Shown piece by piece: positions 55,148 through 64,000 of a stretch of DNA of 64,000 nucleotides; position 1 is the stretch's first letter, and every line of letters starts with the position of its first letter. This DNA is from Agrypnia vestita (lineage: Eukaryota > Arthropoda > Insecta > Trichoptera > Phryganeidae). Location: contig JADDOH010009990.1 of assembly GCA_016648135.1 (NCBI GenBank), positions 1 to 64,000 on the forward strand, read 5' to 3'. A program made the position numbers and the translations under genes. A model generated the notes under the pieces. It did no database searches, was not told the origin of the DNA, and was given only the letters and a program-made list of their open reading frames with translations.

Positions 55148-55300
55148 ATTAGAGACACTAACAGGATAATAGGTACATGATACTCTGATAATAAACATTA
55201 TAGTGAACTATAATGTTTATTATCAGACTTTGCCCATTATCCCAATTACAAGTGTCTTCGGCACGCTCTAGTAACATGTATTTTTGCATTAATTATATTA
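55148..55300 (-). repeat. Repeat R5, copy 2, with inverted duplication
   Basis: Reverse of 45968-46107. Instead of the simple ACTATAATGTTTATTATCAG block it carries that block twice in opposite orientation (55185-55204 and 55207-55226, 2-nt spacer), forming a perfect hairpin that copy 1 lacks. Confidence 0.75.
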
Positions 55301-55932
55301 ATTAATTGCAAAAATATTAATTAATTATATCAATTAATTACACTATACGTTTGATTAATAAGTTAAATTATTAATTAAAGACTTCCAAATCTTGTTTTTT
55401 TTTTCACGCGCGAAAAAAGAATAGATCGTAAAGTATTTTTAAAAATATCTAATCTTCCGTGAAAACCGCTTTCCTGTGTCTTAATTAATAAGAACATAAT
55501 ATCTTTTACATTAAAATACAATTTGTTGTCTTACATTGAATAATCAATAAGTGGATATAAATATATATTGTTATAAATATAAAAATAATATTGACCCTGA
55601 TGAAATAATATCCTGAAAATGAAAACATTTCAATTAAGCTAGCGGAAGTGAGACAAACAATAAATAACGCAGCTACTGTGTACTAAAATATTAATGTTAA
55701 AGTTTTTATATTTCTGAACGGAAATGAGAGTCGCTATTATGATCATAAATAAAACGTTTATGACATTGTATATTGAAATTAGAAAATTATTCACGAAAAC
55801 TAAACACATTTTCATTTTCTCTATTCTTAGATAAAGTGTGTACGAAATAGCGCTTTAATATTTCAGCAATATATATATTAGGTATGTTTTAAAAACACAA
55901 TTTTATCCACAGAGGGATAATTATTACTTAAC

Positions 55933-56093
55933 TAAAAACTAATTAACTAACCATCACGCCATTTCCCCGCAGGGGTAGGCAGGGAGGATTGAACGCCACA
56001 CTCTTCTATCCTGACACACCACTTTTGCTTCGGCCACATTCATACATCTTCTCATACAAGTTCTACGGTTGTTGCGGCTTTTAACAGGGCTTT
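55933..56093 (-). mobile_element. R2 insertion with perfect 19-bp target duplication
   Basis: A 161-bp insert bounded by GGGATAATTATTACTTAAC at 55914-55932 and 56094-56112. The minus strand reads from KSRNNRRTCMRRCMNVAEA to CQDRRVW-like codons and ends GGCGTGATGGTTAGTTAATT. The target duplication proves retrotransposition of a very short 5'-truncated copy rather than later deletion. Confidence 0.85.
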
Positions 56094-56112
56094 GGGATAA
56101 TTATTACTTAAC

Positions 56113-56345
56113 ATTAACATTACAATAATTTCATTGTCTGTCCTTATGTTTGTCCGTTCGTCTGTCTGTCTGTCCCCGTAACTTCGTGGAACGTCTGTAA
56201 CTTTTTTAGTTAATTTTTCGAAAAATTGTGTTTTCCCAAAAAAAATTTCGAAATTGTTTTTACGATTTTTTTTAAAATTAAATAAATGCATACTTATTCC
56301 TTAGCAACCGACATGTAAAAGTATCATAATTTTTTGACGGGCTGT
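56113..56345 (-). repeat. tRNA-headed SINE B, partial copy 6
   Basis: Minus strand begins ACAGCCCGTCAAAAAATTAT, ATGTCGGTTGCTAAGGAATA and ends GGACAGACAGACAGACGAAC, ACAATGAAATTATTGTAA. The B-box section is missing. Confidence 0.6.
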
Positions 56346-56349
56346 ATTT

Positions 56350-57465
56350 AACTATAAAATAAATTATTAATACCACAGTTTAATGTAGTTTAAATTTAAA
56401 AAATTAAACCATTGTGAAATTAAAAATGTTACATAACGTGAAAGAATAGACAGAAAGAATAAAACAAGTGAACTGTTTCAAATACCTCTGTGTTGTTCTA
56501 CGGATTGACTATAGAGTTCAGTGCCTTTTGGCTTCGTTCACAAACTAGTCAGTTTTGTGATTATTATGATGTGAAAACAAGTCTCTTAGAGAATTTCGTC
56601 TCCTAGTTATATTTTATTTTTAAATAATTTAATATTTTAATCCCTTTTTATTTTATTTTTGAAAAATAATTTAATTTTACATGAATATTTTAATGTATTT
56701 TATCTATAACTTGTCATTTATTCATTTTATTTTCAAATGGAGATTCTTGAATGGATATAATTATAACTGAGAGATAGAAAGAAGATTTCTCAAATATTTA
56801 CGCCTTCTATTGATCTTTTTTAGCGCTTGAGAAAGATTGGCCTACCTTAATCCTCAAAGCCTATACAAGAACATTCACAAGTATTTTAATATAATACAAA
56901 TTAAAATATGTACCTGTTTACACACTTATTGAGAAGGTCCATTGGTAAAATGATTTCAAATAAATCTGTGCAAATCTCCGAGAGGAAGATAAAATCCACG
57001 GACGATAAACGAGATGAGAATAGTTGTGCGAGTTGTTTGATCGACATTTTTACGATATCCAATTTATGCTGGTAGGTACCGGGTCTTAAGACTAAACCCT
57101 AAAATAAGAATTAATTGCCCGTTTTATGTGTATGCCAAGATGGTAGACATTGTTTTATTTCAAACCGAGAAAAGCACGCGTCGTTTGCGTTGGCTAAAGT
57201 GGAATCGTCCAGTTTTTGAAGTAAAAGCTTATTCTTTTCACATTTTAAATGGCGGAGGCCTGTATAACTTTAAAAATATTTTCATCGCTAATTAACACGA
57301 CAGTTACTGTATCCTACAGAAAAATTGTTATCTTCATGTTGTTGTCCTAATTTATGAATTGATTACCCAACTGTCATGCAATAAATACGCTATAAAATAC
57401 GATGAAATTAATGTTAGCTTATCTTTGTGCAATATGGTTATTGAAATTTTCAATTAACCAAACTT
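56350..57465. other. AT-rich stretch, no gene seen
   Basis: No ORF, repeat family or RNA recognised. Confidence 0.5.
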
Positions 57466-57469
57466 TATA

Positions 57470-57560
57470 CTTCTTCTTCTTCTTCTTCTTTTCAGCTTTT
57501 TTCTCTCCACTGCTGGATGTTTCTCCCCTTTCGCATCCACGTTCTTCCTGCTTACTGGAC
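57470..57560 (-). repeat. LINE 3' end with (GAA)n tail
   Basis: Minus strand: GCGAAAGGGGAGAAACATCC, AGCAGTGGAGAGAAAAAAGC, TGAAAAGAAGAAGAAGAAG. The CAGCAGTGGAGAGAA word is shared with 40395-40505. Confidence 0.5.
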
Positions 57561-57874
57561 TATGAGATATAACCTTATACTGCACACGATTAATTATTTT
57601 GTCACTGCTATGGTTTAGAGATGAGCAGTTACTCTAATCATCAGGTTTTTTCAACAATTTAATATTTTTTAATTTTTTTTTGTTTACATAATTTTTAGTT
57701 TACATTGGAGCGTATTGAGAAATAAAAACCTACTGGAGATTTTGGGACAGTTAAAATCAAACTGTAACAACAAAACACGTAATAATAAAATATTTACAAT
57801 AGTTTACAATTGTTAAATGCTCAAAGTTTTGTGGAATTTTGTGGAAATAAACATTGTGGAAATTCATTATCAAT

Positions 57875-58104
57875 ATGTTAAATATGAATTGAATTGAAAA
57901 AACTTTTTTTTTTCGACCATATACTTTATTTAAATGTTAGAACGTTTTCTCGATAACTCTCATTATCAATGGCATATTTTCAAATTGAAATTGAGTTGAA
58001 AATGTGTTATTGGAAATGAGAGTTATCTCGAAGACGTTCTAACATTTAAATAAAATATATAGTAAAAAAAGGGCGTTTTTCAATTCAATTTATATTTAAC
58101 ACAT
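57875..58104. mobile_element. Foldback, ~105-bp arms
   Basis: TGTTAAATATGAATTGAATT... at the left pairs with ...AATTCAATTTATATTTAACA at the right. TTTAAATGTTAGAACGTTTT and GATAACTCTCATT blocks are mirrored inside. AT-rich and non-coding; no certain target duplication. Confidence 0.75.
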
Positions 58105-58185
58105 TACAATTGTTATTTGAATAAATTCAGTAAAGAAGAAAGCGCGCTCGTGCGCGCGGATATTCAAACCGTTCTCCCCCGACAA

Positions 58186-58225
58186 TCATCCACTTGCACA
58201 CACACATAAGTATGCAAGTGGATGA
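58186..58225. repeat. Perfect 13-bp hairpin
   Basis: TCATCCACTTGCA and TGCAAGTGGATGA enclose a CACACACATAAGTA loop. Confidence 0.85.
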
Positions 58226-58874
58226 CTCACTCGATTCGGACATTACAATAAATAACTAATGTAAGTTCAACATGTTGACTTAGAGGGATATTTTTGCTAC
58301 ATATTGATATATGACACTGACAGTAGTTATTCAAAATAAACGTCGTTTAATTTAGCATTATGAAATTTCCTTTAAAAAGTTACACCAAATCACTTTTTAA
58401 TGTTATTTCGACTTTCCATAATGTATGAAGGTGCCATAAAGCATGAAACCTATAAATTCTCAAAATTCAATAAAATAAAGTAAATCCGCTTTCTCGTGGT
58501 TCCTTAATCTGCTAAGTGAACAAATTCAGCAGGAAGTATAAATCGTACATTGACAATATCCTTATTTATTATAGGCTGTCGTTTCAGAAATATAACAGCG
58601 CCGTGATAGTATTGTGCCACAGAATGGCAGAGATCCTGGATGATGTTTAAAGCAATTAAATCCTGTGACTCGGCAGGTTTAACTTTTGTTAAAATTAGCC
58701 CCCTCTCCTTTTAACTGATGCCCAAAATGAAAAATGATAAAAAAATATTTTCGCAAGTCGGTGTAATAAATTAGTTAGAAGTTAATGTAGCACATGTTCG
58801 AAGTACTTATCCGCATATAACGATTATTAGAAGCAGCATTAGTTTACGTAATTTTAATTAGAAAAGATAAACAT

Positions 58875-59155
58875 TGTTAGAATATTCTAAAATCGATAAG
58901 ATGCACACAATCAAAAGATTCGAGAAAGAATGTTCTTTATAAACGCGACACATTGCGTGCGAAGCGAGTGAATATATAACTAACTGAATCCGTACTATAG
59001 ACGGTGAAAAAAGTGTTAATAGAGGCACGTGGAACTTACGTATAAAAATAAGTGCGAATTACAGAATAGTAATGAGGTTTGTGTCTGGTGACTTTGTTAT
59101 CAATAAAAGTTTGAATGTTTACAAATTTTTCATTTGGATCCCCGCGGCGACGAAG
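58875..59155 (+). mobile_element. LTR 3' part
   Basis: TCTTTATAAACGCGACAC (TATA region), GTGACTTTGTTATCAATAAAAGTTTGAATG (polyadenylation region, as at 48703 and 59165), TTTGGATCCCCGCGGCGACG near the end. Followed at once by a second LTR. Confidence 0.6.
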
Positions 59156-59164
59156 CTCATACTC

Positions 59165-59581
59165 ATTAGAAATGTGGAGAAATTACTGGAAAAAAACTAA
59201 GTCTCAAACATTCGACAAACCAACATGTTTCATATAAAAGGCGAGCTGACACGCGCGCGGGAGTTATTATAGCCGAGAATTTTGACAGCGCGACATAGAA
59301 GTCCGCCTTAGAAAAGCGAAACCGTTCGACGGCTTGGTGTGGCCAGAGCGACAGCGACAGCGAAAGAGCATTATTATATTCGGTCAGTGAAGAAGCACCT
59401 AAGTACCTACTTGCGAGCGGAATATTCTCAATAGCGACGTGAATTAATGCCCGTATTAAATTAGTATACATAAATTAAAGGACTTTGCGCCTAAAAAATT
59501 CATGTCCAGGGGTGTAATAAATCAAAGTTTAAATAGTTTTTAATGTTTCATTTGCCTACCATAGCCATGATCCCCGTGACA
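59165..59581 (+). mobile_element. LTR, second in tandem
   Basis: TTTCATATAAAAGGCGAGC (TATA region), GAGCGGAATATTCTCAATAG, GTAATAAATCAAAGTTTAAATAG (polyadenylation region), and the terminus ATGATCCCCGTGACA shared with 5943 and 37986. Two LTRs side by side without an internal region are probably independent solo LTRs. Confidence 0.65.
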
Positions 59582-60499
59582 ATATATTCAAAAAGTGAAT
59601 CAATAAATTAAATAAATGAATAATTACTATTTTTACCTGTCATATATTTTTTTTTGTTTTTGATTAGGTCTATACATCCAATTTTAATATACTTTGTGTC
59701 TACCCTAACGGATGTACTGTTGGCCCCAAAACATGTTGATTATTCAAAGTGTTTTCTGAATATTTAGATACCACGTCAATGACATCTGTATTTTTTTAAG
59801 GGAATGACAAAGCTTTGGATGCCGGTGGCGCTAATGTTAATTACAACACAATGTGAAATAGGTTGTAAAACTTAAATATTCCAAAAATTTGAAAGATGTC
59901 GTATTCTATCATAGGTGGAAAGGGTGAACGTTACTTGTGTAAAGTGATCACTTAAGCCAGCCGTACGATAGGTTGTAAGCCCCATGGACACCCAAAGACT
60001 TCCTTACTTACTTCCCCATAAAAAATATAATTTAAGAGACATTTTTAATACATCTACAATATAGCTTGATCAAAGTGTTCTTTTTATTAATAATATATTG
60101 TATTAAGCCTTTGGGAAAACCTGTACTCTCATCTATTTGGCGGCCAGATAAATAAGCTCTGAATTTCCAATTCTGTATCCGTATTTGAAAGAATCTGTTA
60201 CCCGATTTAAAACATATCTGATACCGAAAATCTCAAAGAGACGTTCGCAAAATGTTTTCTGTGCACGACATGGGGGCTTTCGGAAATAGGAACATATCCA
60301 ACCCACGCATTTTTTCCTACACGATCCTTAAGGTACGTTGGATGTAAGTTTGTTATAAAACACGCACGTTTTATCAAAAATGTCGAGAATATTAAATTCA
60401 GACCCTAAAAGGATTATTAAAAATAATGGAAATTTTTTGTACAAAAATATTTAAAAATAAGTGCAAACTTTGAAGTCGCTTATCTCCATAACTATTGAC

Positions 60500-60523
60500 A
60501 TAATAATAATAATAATAATAATA
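60500..60523. repeat. (TAA)n microsatellite at F1 remnant
   Basis: Follows GCAAACTTTGAAGTCGCTTA, TCTCCATAACTATTGACAT, which is an F1 arm remnant. Confidence 0.85.
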
Positions 60524-60529
60524 GGTCTT

Positions 60530-61850
60530 TATTTCAGCTTATTGAGAAAAGATTCTCACCGCGCCATATAAGTAAAAATAGAATTTATAAAATAATAATA
60601 AAAATAGATAAATACATAAAAAATAATGGAGAAGAGTCACTGTTGCATAATTAGTATCCACCTTTTGTGCATTGGGGAGTCAAGCCACATAGCAGCTGCT
60701 TGAATGATGGACTTGTTAGATCCCCACATCATCTTTCTTGCGTTAGCTATCTTCAGTCGTTGGAGAGCAGCAAAGCCATGAATCCTGTGTTCTGCGAACA
60801 TACGAGATGCACTGCAACGCCAGGGTAGACCGAGGATTATCCTGAATGCATTATTATATTGCACTCTCATAGAGTTATAGGACAGCAGAGTGTGTCTGCA
60901 CCACAGCTCACTTGTGTATAGATTCGTGCAATAAGTAACGAAAAGGTATATTTCACTTCGTTACTGCATCTAGAAAACTTCCTGGCTAGCATATTGGACC
61001 TTACACTAAAAGCTCTTCTCTGTCTTTCGATATCCTTAATGTCACATAAGTTGTCGCATATAATGTGACCTTCTTCTTCTTCTTCTTTTGGTGTCATGTC
61101 AGGTCCCCCCAACGTTGACTATCACCCGAGAGAAAGCGTCCCTGTCCTGGGCAGCACGAAACAGCTCTCCAACACTTCTTATGCCCGTCCAGTCGCGTAT
61201 ATTTCGGAGCCAGGAAATTTGTCTCCTTCCAACACCTCTACGACCCTCTATCTTGCCCATAAGAATCAGGTGGAGCAATTCATATTTTTCTCCTCTGAGC
61301 ACATGACCCAAATACGATGAGCAACTCTCTATTCACTCAGCTCTTTGAAGAACTCTTGTGTTGCTGACCATATTATCCGTCCAGGGTATCCGGAGCATTC
61401 TCCGATGTATCCACATTTCGAACGCCTCCAGCCGGTTCATGCTACTCACTTTGAGGGTCCACGATTCCACTCCGTACAGCAGGACTGACCATATATAACA
61501 TTTGACCAGTCGCTGTCGAAGTTTCAGGTTAAGATTGTCCTCGCAGAATATATATATAATGTGACCAGGATATTTAATGTTGCTACTGGGCTCTAGAGTT
61601 TGGCCCGACAGACACGGGGGAGGACGTTGTCAGGAGGCGAGTCACTTCGAAAAACAATAAGTGCCAATTTCTTGGCGTTATATATTAGATTATGCTTACC
61701 TGCAAAAACTTCGCAAATATTCAGCAACTTGCGCAGAGCTTTGATGGATGGGGCCAACAGCACCATATCATCCGCGCAACTTATGTGATTGACACAGATA
61801 TAAGAACAATGTTGCTGGAACAGTTTCGACTCATAATTTAGGTATAATTC
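60530..61850 (-). pseudogene. Non-LTR RT (element A), split by nested insertion
   Basis: Minus strand: NHISCADDMVLLAPSIKALR, KLLNICEVFAGKHNLIYNAK, SGQTLEPSSNIKYPGHIICD, NLCDIKDIERQRRAFSVRSN, MLARKFSRC, MRVQYNNAFRIILGLPWRCS, ASRMFAEHRIHGFAALQRLK. This is RT motif C (here CADD for YADD), then the moth-type GHxxxDxxxDxxDIERQRRA and YNNAFRxxLGLP segments. It is a non-LTR polymerase fragment, 5'-truncated and frameshifted. A second RT (61071-61553) is inserted within the KYPGHII codons. When that and one target duplication are skipped, the frame is continuous. Confidence 0.85.
61071..61553 (-). mobile_element. Nested non-LTR RT fragment (element B), 13-bp TSD
   Basis: Bounded by ATATAATGTGACC (61058-61070 and 61554-61566). 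Minus strand: LNLKLRQRLVKCYIWSVLLY, GVESWTLKVSSMNRLEAFEM, WIHRRMLRIPWTDNMVSNTR, SSYLGHVLRGEKYELLHLIL, MGKIEGRRGVGRRQISWLRN, IRDWTGIRSVGELFRAAQDR, stop, then a GAA-rich 3' end. A 483-bp 5'-truncated copy of a different LINE, with one in-frame stop between LQRAE and IESCSS. Confidence 0.88.
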
Positions 61851-62166
61851 AACCTATAAAGTATTATTATAGACTAATTCTGTTGCAGCCTGCGTAGGTT
61901 TTAGCATTTTAGCGTAGGTTTTAGCGTGCTTTAAATTTCTTGTAAAAATTGATTCGTTTGCTTCGCTCGAAGTGAAAAAGAATATATCAAAGAAAATGGT
62001 CAAATCAAGGAGTATCTTTTTGATCTTGGGATCACTGCTTCTGCTTCCTGCTATTGCAGGATGATTATTGACATGTGATATACAGATTTAAGGGTCATTT
62101 GAAAAGAGAAGAACGGGGCAATTCCTCGAAAATGTTGTAGCCTTGGAGTATTACCAGTAAGCGTGG

Positions 62167-62682
62167 CAGGGTTCGAAAAAATCCGATTTTTTTATATATA
62201 TCCGACATGTATCAAAAATTGAATATATATCCAAACTTTTTTTCTCCTCACACACGTCGATTGATACAAACTCGAAATAATTAGGAAATTTATTTTGTAC
62301 ATGAATTATTATTTATTAAATAAATGAATTGCATGCTGGAAAAAGCTAATATATGCAATTATTATATATAAGTTGTAAAAGTTGCTCTTTCTAATGAAGT
62401 ATGAGTGTTTGTTTCTTTGTGTGAAATAAAAAACGGATTGTATGAAACAAATTAAACTAAAAAACAAGTGGAGCACTTTTTAAAATACAACTAGCGCCAT
62501 CTAGTAACAACCGCAGATATTAATAAAAAACAATCTGTAGCATTTTTTAAAAATCCAACAAGCGCCATTTATTAACGACCGCAGAAAGTTTTTTTGGATA
62601 TATATCAAAAATAAAAATCAAGCCATAAATATCATGATAAATCATGATATTTTCATTATATATCATATATCCTCGAACCCTG
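62167..62682. mobile_element. hAT MITE, TSD AAGCGTGG/ATGCGTGG
   Basis: Starts CAGGGTTCGAAAAAATCC and ends GGATATATGATATA's complement, ATATCCTCGAACCCTG. Flanked by AAGCGTGG (62159-62166) and ATGCGTGG (62683-62690), an 8-bp duplication with one change. CAGGGTTCGA termini and 8-bp duplications are typical of hAT MITEs. The interior has two similar GCGCCAT(C/T)TA(G/T)TAAC..CCGCAGA segments. No coding sequence. Confidence 0.8.
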
Positions 62683-62699
62683 ATGCGTGGTCAAGGAGT

Positions 62700-63160
62700 T
62701 TAGCGGCGTTAGCAAAGGGATATATGTGGGTTGCAAAAAAACACCTCATACTATAACTCTGCCACAGTAGAGTTCAGTAAATCTCACTTGGAACTGGCAA
62801 AAGACATGTCTCTGATTGTTGCCAACCAGGCAGTGTAGCTGTACGGAAATGCCAGGCCTTACGTAGTAGACAAGTGACTATTGGTTCAAGCTACGATCGA
62901 TATTTACATTTCTGGCTTTTTAAACACTGCCCACAGCTATTTTGCGATAGCCTGGAATACGGCGAAAGGATTTTCACGTCACTACTTCGAAGAAACTTCA
63001 AAATGTCTGATGACCAAAGTGTTTACGGATAACTGGGCACCAGAGGCATCCTCCAAGCCCTCAACAGGACCCAGCTGTATGCGGCAGAATATTACAACTG
63101 GTTCCACAAGCAAGTTGATCATTATTCCAAAATACACTGATTTTTTTTATTTTTTATTAG
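62700..63160 (+). other. Unrecognised coding-like remnant
   Basis: GC-richer than its surroundings. Readable pieces in different frames are SLELAKDMSLIVANQAV, NTAHSYFAIAWNTAKGFSRH, YFEETSKCLMTKVFTDNWAP and RTQLYAAEYYNWFHKQVDHY, separated by stops and a frameshift. This looks like a decayed protein-coding sequence, but I do not recognise the family. Confidence 0.35.
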
Positions 63161-63164
63161 GTAC

Positions 63165-63530
63165 TATTTAGATACAATTTGTACATGTTTAATATAATAA
63201 TATGTATGTACGATGAAATTGATGATATTATTATTCTTAATCCTCCTCACTAGGGGTTCCTGTGCTGAGGCGGACTGGTTTATACTTATTTATTTCCTAT
63301 TTTTAAATTACTGCGAAGTTTTCAATACTCCTTCTAATTTATCTGCATCGACTTGTTTTAGCCATGTTTTTATCTTTTTTTGACAATCATTTCAATATTT
63401 TTGAAGGTTGGGGGAATGATATTGTAGAATTTTGTTGCAAAATAGATATAGCTTCTTTGGCCAAAAGTTGTGTTGTAAGTTGGTACATTTCTTTTTACCA
63501 TTGCCTTTATGATGAAACGGCAATATAGTT
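63165..63530 (-). pseudogene. CR1/Jockey-like RT C-terminus
   Basis: Minus strand, two frames: NVPTYNTTFGQRSYIYFATK, FYNIIPPTFKNIEMIVKK, then IKTWLKQVDADKLEGVLKTS. The order T.Y.T.FGQRS..Y...K.YN.IP...K, then K.WL, is that of CR1/Jockey ORF2 ends. RLSTGTPSEED followed by a stop lies just downstream (63240-63285). The frame is broken once. Related in pattern to 18863-19745. Confidence 0.6.
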
Positions 63531-64000
63531 TTAAAACCCACGTACACAATGAACCAGATTTGAAATAGTCGGTATGGTTAGACTAGCACTTCATTCAAAG
63601 ATGTATCTAAAATTACTCCCATATAAAAACCCTGAACATTTTTTTTTACCCGGAAAATGAGTTCCTATTTGCACCATGGTAACTACATATTTACCATTTC
63701 GTCGAATTCGAACATAAATGTATGTTTTTCCTTCAATACATTATAGTAAACCATACGTAATATCCAATTAAATATTAAATCGTCAACCTCTTTAATATAC
63801 ATACACGTTTTGCTCCTAGCAAAGCTACCTTAGAAATCTTTCAAACATTTCACGCGGCAATTAGTAACGTAATAATTTTGAAATGTTTAATAAACGATTC
63901 AAAATAATATTTTTCTTCTTTGACAGTCTTCGGGATAATTCGTTAGTTCCATCCAACTATATACAGTACACAAGCTGTATAAAATTTCCTTTTAATATTT

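Noticed and set aside
59166..59471. 101-codon minus-strand ORF
   Set aside because: Antisense to an LTR with TATA and polyadenylation signals; no protein motif.
58875..59581. Two adjacent LTRs considered as a complete short LTR retrotransposon
   Set aside because: There is no internal region between them, and the two sequences differ too much to be a pair from one insertion.

Overview
This window is strongly AT-rich eukaryotic DNA with no recognisable intact host gene. It has no operon structure, no rRNA and no CRISPR array. It looks like insect intergenic or pericentromeric 'repeat graveyard'. Evidence for an insect: three near-identical cecropia/mellifera-type mariner elements, tRNA-headed SINEs ending in GGACAGAC-type tails, non-LTR reverse transcriptase (RT) fragments of kinds common in moths, frequent TAGGTACCTA-like words, and Gypsy-like solo LTRs. 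Lepidoptera is my best guess, but this is inference and other insect orders are possible.

Layout. 0-8 kb: fragments of a non-LTR element with a (TTAG)n tail (called R2 here), a SINE, two copies of a small inverted-repeat element (M1), a solo LTR with a perfect 4-bp target duplication (5943-6469), and an RT C-terminus. 8.2-10.4 kb: a shrunken hAT element with an intact 8-bp target duplication, carrying mariner copy 1 inside it. 11.8-19.8 kb: a second LTR, an R2 tail, a nested composite (repeat X carrying a 538-bp foldback and a SINE), mariner copy 2, and a CR1/Jockey-like RT tail. 19.8-20.04 kb: one short ORF that looks like a real 3' exon. 23-27 kb: an inverted-repeat remnant that may be Penelope-like, an RT fragment with a YADD box, and another solo LTR. 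31-34 kb: mariner copy 3, a 649-bp terminal-inverted-repeat element (R1) and an LTR. 35.7-37.6 kb: repeat units with hammerhead-ribozyme-like cores. 40-50 kb: SINEs, RT pieces with a 221-bp tandem duplication, copy 2 of repeat X, a cluster of three perfect CRE octamers, and more LTRs. 53.6-55.3 kb: nested foldbacks with 4-bp target duplications and a perfect 188-bp palindrome of hammerhead-like units. 55.9-63.6 kb: an R2 insertion with a perfect 19-bp target duplication, more LTRs, an RT inserted into another RT whose reading frame continues across the insertion, a hAT MITE and a last RT tail.

The parts do not work together as a pathway. They record successive transposition: mariner into hAT, foldback into foldback, SINE and foldback into repeat X, R2 into repeat X, and LINE into LINE. 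All three mariner transposases are broken by different lesions, so none of these copies is autonomous. The most unusual material is the set of hammerhead-like units, found in tandem, inverted and perfect-palindrome arrangements. They resemble the terminal repeats of Penelope-like elements or ribozyme-bearing retroelements.
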